46,269 bases of DNA, taken from contig JAFRFD010000005.1 of the NCBI GenBank assembly GCA_017434525.1, forward strand, positions 1-46,269, read 5' to 3'. A program made the translations under genes and the position numbers. The stretch is from Methanobrevibacter sp. Its GTDB lineage: Archaea; Methanobacteriota; Methanobacteria; Methanobacteriales; Methanobacteriaceae. The notes under the pieces were generated by a model. That model was given only the letters and a program-made list of their open reading frames with translations. It was not told the DNA's origin and did no database searches. Shown here piece by piece: positions 37,525 through 43,800 of this stretch; the stretch's first letter is position 1, and each line of letters starts with the position of its first letter.

Positions 37525-37702
37525 TTATACTATTAATTTACAATATAATTATTGTGCAAGAATACATTTTTATATCCTGCCATATTATTGAAATTAATTC
37601 ATTTAAAGTTTGAAGTAACCTCAATAGCTTAGCAATATTATAATCTAAAAATATAACTATCTTTCAATTTCCCTCTAATGTTGCTTCAAACTGAATTTTT
37701 TC
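37525..37702 (+). ncRNA. Candidate structured RNA 1
   Basis: AGTTTGAAGTAAC (37607-37619) pairs over 13 bases (one G-U) with GTTGCTTCAAACT (37680-37692). Six T (37696-37701) follow shortly after, as in an intrinsic terminator, and only on the plus strand. A promoter with the ATPase-like box pair lies at 37466-37507, and a second TATA-like TATTTATAC at 37522. The loop of about 60 bases has no obvious open frame. Exact ends are estimated. Confidence 0.38.
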
Positions 37703-37929
37703 AATTAGACTTTATCAATCAGATTTTATTAATTTTTGCCAATTTTAATTTCATTAAAAAGGTGGGATTCATCAATCTATGAATTTTATCTATTTTTGTT
37801 TTGATATTATTGTAAATTTTAAATGAATATTAAATTTTTTGGATTATTTTTAAAAATTATTTATTCAAGTATACTTTAATTTTTCTAAAATAGAGTAACA
37901 TTTATATACTATGTGGCTAAAACTAATAA

Positions 37930-38050
37930 GTAGAGGTTCATAACATACTGTTATTAATCTAAATTGATCATTATTTTTATATACTCGAGGGGGGCTAAAA
38001 ACACATTAGCCTTTCTCACCTCCTTGTATATTTTTGAAATCTTTTTTATA
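37930..38050 (+). ncRNA. Candidate structured RNA 2 with SD-complementary motif
   Basis: The TATA box TTTATATA at 37901-37908 predicts a start near 37930. A 12-bp hairpin (37987-37998 with 38006-38017, three G-U pairs) has a 7-base loop and is followed by unpaired ACCTCCTT (38018-38025), then GTATATTTTT and T-rich sequence to about 38048. With its two preceding stem bases this gives TCACCTCCTT, which equals the anti-Shine-Dalgarno end of 16S rRNA. It may instead be the leader of the next gene, whose ATG is 48 bases after 38025. Confidence 0.35.
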
Positions 38051-38072
38051 GTTGTTTGCTCTAATTATTATT

Positions 38073-38762
38073 ATGATTAAGAAAATTCCAGTAATCGATT
38101 TAAAGCAGCATCAGGCCGTAAGCGGCAAATCCGGCATGAGAGATACATACGCTCCTTTAAGAACTGTTTTTGCTCCATCCTCAAATCCCGTTGAAATAGC
38201 TCAGGGATTGAAACTGAACGGTGCCGATGAGATGTACATTGCGGATTTGGATTTGATTGAATCACAGGGCCACAACATTGATGACGTTAAGATGGTTAAC
38301 ACAATTTTACCGGTAATGTTTGACGGGGGCGTGAAAAACCTTGAGGGGTTTGAATTTTTCCTGAATTATGCATGCAAGATTATCGTGCCTACCGAAACTC
38401 TTGAAAGCATCGATGAGATGAGAAAGATATTCGAAAAATACCCGAAGGAAAGAATTGCCGTAAGCGTTGACGTCAAGAATAACGAATTGCTTGCAAAACA
38501 CTTGGATTTGAATCTCTCCGAGTTCAGGGAGATTTTAAAGGAACTTGATCCAAACGAGATAATTCTTTTGGACATTACTGGTGTGGGCACCGAAAAGGGC
38601 TATAACAAAAAGCTTCTGGATGAATTCGGCGAGCTCAAGGATAAGCTGATTATTGCAGGTGGGTTGAATAAGCAGTCTTTAAGTGAGTTAGAATCCCTGG
38701 GAATAAAAAAAGTATTGATAGGCACAAGCCTACATTCTGGTGAAGTTAAATTATTAGACTAA
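38073..38762 (+). CDS. HisA/HisF-related TIM-barrel protein
   Basis: 229 residues. IPVIDLKQHQAVSGKSG (HisA-like N-terminus), a central ADEMYIADLDLIES, VMFDGGVKNLE and a C-terminal IAGGLNKQSLSELESLGIKKVLIGTSLHSGEV (phosphate-binding) match the archaeal HisA/F-related family that I recall as TIGR00734. It is distinct from true HisA. The function is not settled. A TTG-initiated extension from 38052 is open, but the ATG at 38073 begins the family-like MIKKIPVID. It follows candidate RNA 2 directly, so its expression could depend on that structure. No his operon is adjacent. Confidence 0.78.
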   Translation: MIKKIPVIDLKQHQAVSGKSGMRDTYAPLRTVFAPSSNPVEIAQGLKLNGADEMYIADLDLIESQGHNIDDVKMVNTILPVMFDGGVKNLEGFEFFLNYACKIIVPTETLESIDEMRKIFEKYPKERIAVSVDVKNNELLAKHLDLNLSEFREILKELDPNEIILLDITGVGTEKGYNKKLLDEFGELKDKLIIAGGLNKQSLSELESLGIKKVLIGTSLHSGEVKLLD

Positions 38763-38933
38763 AACGCTTAAAATTATATAAGGGAAAATGCATGCAATAA
38801 CAAACAATGCTATTCCCAAACCTAATTTAGGTTTGTCTTCATCAAGGGTTCCGGAAATTATTAATAATATTGAGAAAAATCCGAGAATTACCGGAATGAT
38901 ATGTGAAAATATTGTTGTTCCAACTATCGCCAT
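38754..38933 (-). CDS. Small two-helix membrane protein (59 residues)
   Basis: A 59-residue open frame on the minus strand. It starts MAIVGTTIFSHIIPVILGF, has a charged turn (GTLDEDKPKLG) between two membrane helices and ends ILSVLV. The ATG follows AGGTAGTGATTAAAA, a fair ribosome binding site. Its stop codon region overlaps the end of the HisA/F-like gene by 9 bases (convergent). The topology and codon use look protein-like, but I do not recognise the family. No sure function. Confidence 0.55.
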   Translation of the reverse strand: MAIVGTTIFSHIIPVILGFFSILLIISGTLDEDKPKLGLGIALFVIACIFPYIILSVLV

Positions 38934-39043
38934 TTTTAATCACTACCTATAATTTACGTTTTTTAATTATATAAATATAACTTTAATTTTTCTATCTCTT
39001 AAGTTAAATAACTTATTTATACTCATAAAATATAGTAATAGCT

Positions 39044-39892
39044 ATGAGAATTGACATTCATCATCATCACAGGAAGGCGGGCAAAAATCTTGCATTCGTA
39101 TTTTTCATGAACCTTGCCTTCAACATAATTGTCATCGTCGGAGGATTGGCAACAAACAGTATGGCAATTCTGGCCGATTGCATTCATGACATGTCAGATA
39201 CCATTTCAATCGCTTTTGCATGGTTTCTCGAACGGGTGTCCCAAAAGGATTCCACAGACAAATATTCCTATGGATATCAGAGATTTTCAATTCTAGGGGC
39301 TGTGGTGATTTCCGTTTTTGTCATTGTTATGGCAATATTCATTCTGCTTGAAGCGATTCCAAGACTGTTTTCGCCTGAAGGCGTTGACGCCGGGGGAATG
39401 CTTTTAGTTGCAATTTTGGGAATAATCTTTAAATCCATTTCAGTCCACAGGCTTCATGAAGGCGAAACGTTCAATGAAAAGGCTATCCTGATCCATCAGC
39501 TTGGAGACATTTTCGAATGGGTGGCCATTTTGATATTGAGTGTCATATTGATGTTTTGGGACGGCGCACCATACCTTGATCCATTCGTTTCCATTGGAAT
39601 AGCATTGTGGCTGATTTTTAATCTGGCAAGAAACCTTTACAAATCCCTTGAGGTACTGCTTCAAAAAACTCCCGACCATTTCGATGTTGGCCAATTCAAG
39701 TCATCAATCACATCAATAGAGGGCATAAAGGCAATCGACGATTTTCATGTATGGTCCCTTGACGGAATCGATTCTGTCCTGACCTTGAAAGTGGACATTG
39801 ACGATTGGAATAATCAGGATGAAATTAAAAAACAGATTTATGCAATCGCTTCCAAATATCATATTGTGGACATCACAATTGAATTTGACTGA
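39044..39892 (+). CDS. Cation diffusion facilitator (zinc/metal exporter)
   Basis: 282 residues. Proton-driven divalent-metal exporter. A His-rich N-terminus (IDIHHHHRKAGKN) is followed by about six membrane helices with the metal-site patterns LADCIHDMSDTISIAF (helix 2) and HQLGDIFEW (helix 5). A C-terminal cytoplasmic ferredoxin-like domain (IDDFHVWSLDG) is typical of CDF. The ATG at 39044 is only about 30 bases after a TATA-like TTATTTATAC (39012-39021) and has no ribosome binding site, so the transcript may be leaderless. Metal unknown (Zn, Fe, Mn or Co possible). The PfkB gene follows after 21 bases. Confidence 0.88.
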   Translation: MRIDIHHHHRKAGKNLAFVFFMNLAFNIIVIVGGLATNSMAILADCIHDMSDTISIAFAWFLERVSQKDSTDKYSYGYQRFSILGAVVISVFVIVMAIFILLEAIPRLFSPEGVDAGGMLLVAILGIIFKSISVHRLHEGETFNEKAILIHQLGDIFEWVAILILSVILMFWDGAPYLDPFVSIGIALWLIFNLARNLYKSLEVLLQKTPDHFDVGQFKSSITSIEGIKAIDDFHVWSLDGIDSVLTLKVDIDDWNNQDEIKKQIYAIASKYHIVDITIEFD

Positions 39893-39913
39893 GTTTTTAA
39901 TGGGGAATTTTAG

Positions 39914-40735
39914 ATGACGTTGGTTGTTGTTGGGCCTGTAACTAAGGATTTGATTGAAATTGGCGATGAAAGGTCTCATAAGGTCGGTGGGGCGACTTAT
40001 TTCCAGTCATTTGTTTTTGAAGAGTTTTTTGAAGATTATTTGGCCGTCGTGAACTGTTGCGACGAGAAGCTGGTTGAAGGGTTTCCCGATTCCGACAAGG
40101 TTAGGGTTATCTTAAAGGACAATGACCATTTTTTCATCAACACATATCCTGATAAGGATAATCTGAATCAAAGATGTCAGTTAAGCAATTTTGCCAACAT
40201 TCCAATCTATCCCGATGATTTGAAGGGTTTGCTTCCCGATAAAATAGATGGGTTTGTTTTAAATCCCCTAAATAGGTATGATTTTCCCCTTGAGACAATT
40301 GAATTTCTAAAAAGCTTTGATGTTCCGATTTTTCTGTCCGTTCAGGGATTTTTAAGGGTTCGTGATGTTGAAGTAAACGGCAATTACACCATCAAATTAG
40401 ATAACTTTGACATGTTAAGTGCAATTTTAGAGGGCGTCTCTACAATATTTTTGGATGAGGCGGAAGCAAACATCATTGGCATGGACTATGATGTGGATGA
40501 GATTGTCATAACCAACGGAAGTTTCGGTTCAAGAATAGTTGGCGAGGGTGAAATCAGAATTGATGCGGTAAAATGTGAAAATGTTGTGGACACGACAGGT
40601 TGCGGCGATACATATATGGCATCATATGTCTCTCAGAAATTATTGTTGAAATCTTCCAAATTCGCCGGTAACTTCGCTTCGTTTATTGCCAGTGAGAAAA
40701 TCAAAAACTTTGGACCTTATAATCCTAACGAATAG
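39914..40735 (+). CDS. PfkB-family carbohydrate/nucleoside kinase
   Basis: 273 residues. Ribokinase-like fold: VVVGPVTKDLIEI at the start, GGATYFQSFV (substrate lid region), VITNGSFGSRIV and the C-terminal anion-hole signature VDTTGCGDTYMASYVS with catalytic D232. Substrate not visible; the family includes ribokinase, fructose and nucleoside kinases. Start after GGGGAATTTTAG, 21 bases downstream of the CDF gene, so probably co-transcribed although no metabolic link is apparent. A lone AGTAATACT (40755) follows its stop. Confidence 0.82.
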   Translation: MTLVVVGPVTKDLIEIGDERSHKVGGATYFQSFVFEEFFEDYLAVVNCCDEKLVEGFPDSDKVRVILKDNDHFFINTYPDKDNLNQRCQLSNFANIPIYPDDLKGLLPDKIDGFVLNPLNRYDFPLETIEFLKSFDVPIFLSVQGFLRVRDVEVNGNYTIKLDNFDMLSAILEGVSTIFLDEAEANIIGMDYDVDEIVITNGSFGSRIVGEGEIRIDAVKCENVVDTTGCGDTYMASYVSQKLLLKSSKFAGNFASFIASEKIKNFGPYNPNE

Positions 40736-40754
40736 TTGAATTTTATAAATTATC

Positions 40755-40763
40755 AGTAATACT
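40755..40763 (+). promoter_or_regulatory. Lone AGTAATACT box upstream of helicase
   Basis: One exact AGTAATACT copy about 130 bases before the helicase ATG. No second copy lies 33 bases away on either side, so it may be chance. A TATA-like ATTATATATG lies at about 40849. Confidence 0.2.
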
Positions 40764-40894
40764 TTTTTTACTTTTTTGTTTTTAATTTTGGCTTGTTTTT
40801 AATCGAAATAAATTGGTTTAGAAAACTTTATTAATTAACATTATAATAATTATATATGTATTTTGAATTTTTTTAAACACTACAAAGGGTCATC

Positions 40895-43800
40895 ATGTTA
40901 AACAAATCATCAAACATAATCGAAAAGGAATTTAAAAATTTACGTAGGGAGCTATTAGACCTAACTTTAAGAAATCAACTTCTTAACTTCAAATCAAGAG
41001 CTAAAACCATTACTATTGTAAATCAGTCTCCTGTAAACCTTTTTCAAACATTGGTTCTGCAAGATAGCAAAATGTATTTTGTAGCCAATAAGAAGGATAA
41101 AAAGGAAGACAAGTCTTCAGTCTGGGACCATATCCCATTTGACTTTTCAAAGTTTTCCGAAGGAGATAAGAAATTAGCTACTGATTTGACCCCAAAAGAG
41201 CTCCAGAAACGATTGTATTACATCAATAACCAGGCTAAAACAATGCTTCAGGAGCAGGGTTATAACATCCTATACCTGGCCGTTGGATTTTTGGAATGGA
41301 AGGACAAATCCAAGCCAAGACAGAAGAATAAGGCTCCTCTGGTTTTGATTCCGGTTGCAATGGAAAGGAAAAAGGTTGGAGAATCATTCAACCTCGAATG
41401 GACCGGGGAAGATATTCAAACCAACATTTCACTTAAGGCCAAACTGTTGGAAGCGGGCATTGAACTTCCTGATTTTCAGTTTAAAAGATATGGTGAGGTC
41501 ATTGACCATTACATAGCAAGCGTCAGACGTGCGGTATCACGTATGGACGGATGGGAAGTCAACAGTGATGTGGCTTTAGGTTTCTTCAGTTTCACAAAGT
41601 TCGTAATGTATAATGATTTGAATCCCGAAGCTTGGGCGGACAATGTTGACTTGACTAAAAACGAACTGATTCAGGCCATTTTCAATCCTGCTAAAAACGA
41701 TCAGGAGGCATTCAGGGAAGAGGACATCGATTCCCAGCTTGAATACCGAACAATGTATCAGGTTCTCGATGCGGATTCATCACAGATTGCGGCCATTCAG
41801 GACGTTAAGGCGGGAAGGAACCTGGTGGTGGAAGGTCCTCCTGGAACCGGTAAGTCACAGACAATTGTAAACCTTATAGCCGAACTTTTGGCAGAAGGAA
41901 AATCAGTATTGTTTGTATCAGAAAAAATGGCGGCTCTTGATGTTGTAAAAGACAGATTGACTGCAGTAGGATTGGGCAAGTTCGTTTTAGAGTTGCATTC
42001 ACATAAAACCAGAAGGAAAAAATTCCTCAAGGACCTGCAGAAGGCAACCAACGTAAGGGCTCAGGAACCTTTAAACATTGACCAGACCATTAGAAAGCTG
42101 GAGACCCTACGCCGTCAATTGGATGATTATTCTCAAATTATTCACAAACCAGTATTTGCAGTCAACTTATCCGCATTTCAGTTATATGGTATGAAAGAGG
42201 GGGCTGATGACCATTTCGCCCGTAAAGGTACACTAATGCCATTGGTCAGATTTGAAAATCCCGAAAGCGTCACCCTGAAAGACTTGGATGACATGAAAAT
42301 CGCTTTGGAAAATCTGGCGGAACTCTACCAAACCATATCAAAGGAGAATCCTTGGAGCAAATGCTCTCCAAAAAGCTTGCTTCCTGCTGATTTAAGGGAA
42401 ATTGAAATGCTGATCAATGATTGTCTTGTCAGTTTGGACAACTTCTTGGTGGAACGTGGAAGGGTCTATGACATATATGGAATCAAACAGCCTGATACTT
42501 TAAACGAATTCCAGAATTCCCTTTCAGCATTTGAAATAATCAAATCCCAAAACGCAGAATTGATTGATGGAAGCATCATTAAATCAGGCGCATGGAACAA
42601 TAATAATGATGACGCTTTCCTGCTGATAAGGGAACTTGAAAAATACCAAAAATACGCACCTGCCTTGGACAAATTCAATCAGAGCATTTACCAAGCAGAC
42701 ATTGACAGATTAATTGCAGAACTGCATCAGATTTCAAACAAAAGATTCCGTTTATTCAATAACAATCAGCATATCGAGCTCGTTGAGAGATATTATGCCG
42801 TGCCGGTATCAGGCAGTGCCGATGATATTATCCGAGAGCTAAAACAGGCAAAGGCCATTATCAAAATCAGAAAGAATTTGGAGGCTAATGATGCATTGGG
42901 CCGCAAATATTATGGCGGCTACTGGCATATTAACGCAGACTCTAATGATTTGAAAGCCATTGCCCGTTGGATGCATGAATTCACCGCACTTGTTCGAGAT
43001 GGTACATTTTCCGAAAATACCATTGACCTGATGAGCAAGGACCTCTTTGACATCAAGCCGGAAAGGGACCTTGCAGAATATATAGATGCCGGTGAGGAAT
43101 TCGTAAGGGTTCTATCAAGATTAAAAGACAAATTGAATCCTAGAAGCAAGCTGATTTTTAAAAGAGAAACAGGTGATGTGCCGTTTGAAGCATGGAAGGA
43201 ACAGTTGTATACTTGGAGAGGCCAGCTATCAAGCCTTCATTTATGGTCACAATACCTGAATACCAAAAATGCACTTAAAACATCCAATGCAAAGATGTTC
43301 GTCGATTCAATTGAAAAGAGAAACATCAATAAATATGATATTGAAGCATTGGTTGAAGGAAACTTTGCAGATTCACTTTTAAACATATTATTTGTAGAAA
43401 ACCAGGAACTTGCCACATTCGTTGGTGAACTTCATGAAAACAGGATTCGTGAATTTAAGGATCTGGACAAAAAGATTTTGGTGTTAAACAGAAAAAGAAT
43501 CTTTCATAAGCTGAACAGCAACATTCCAAAAATATTTGGAGGAACTGAAAATCCTCAGGCAAAGATATTGGCAGGAGAATTTACAAGAAAAAGCGGGCAC
43601 ATGCCCGTTAGAAAACTCTTGGAAAAGGCTGGTGGAATGATAAAGCAAATCAAGCCATGTTTCATGATGTCTCCATTATCCATTGCACAATATCTCGACC
43701 CGACAAATGAGGAGTTGCAATTTGATGTTGTTATTTTCGACGAAGCAAGTCAGGTAAAACCTGAAGATGCATTAGGGGCATTTATGAGAGGTAAAACTGC

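Larger units (their letters stand above)
37446..38072. other. Gene-free 627-base region
   Basis: Between the DUF3194 and HisA/F-like genes I see no protein longer than about 20 residues with a credible start. One 15-codon frame (start near 37780) has an AGGTGGG upstream, but too short to support. The region instead holds an operator-like promoter, two candidate structured RNAs (listed separately) and AT-rich filler between. Confidence 0.6.

Noticed and set aside
38016..38025. Fragment of a 16S rRNA gene 3' end
   Set aside because: Only the 10-base TCACCTCCTT matches; the flanking sequence is not rRNA-like.
37985..38026. Minus-strand mini-gene with AAGGAGGTGA and ATG
   Set aside because: It would code for only three residues; following hairpin has no T-run on that strand.
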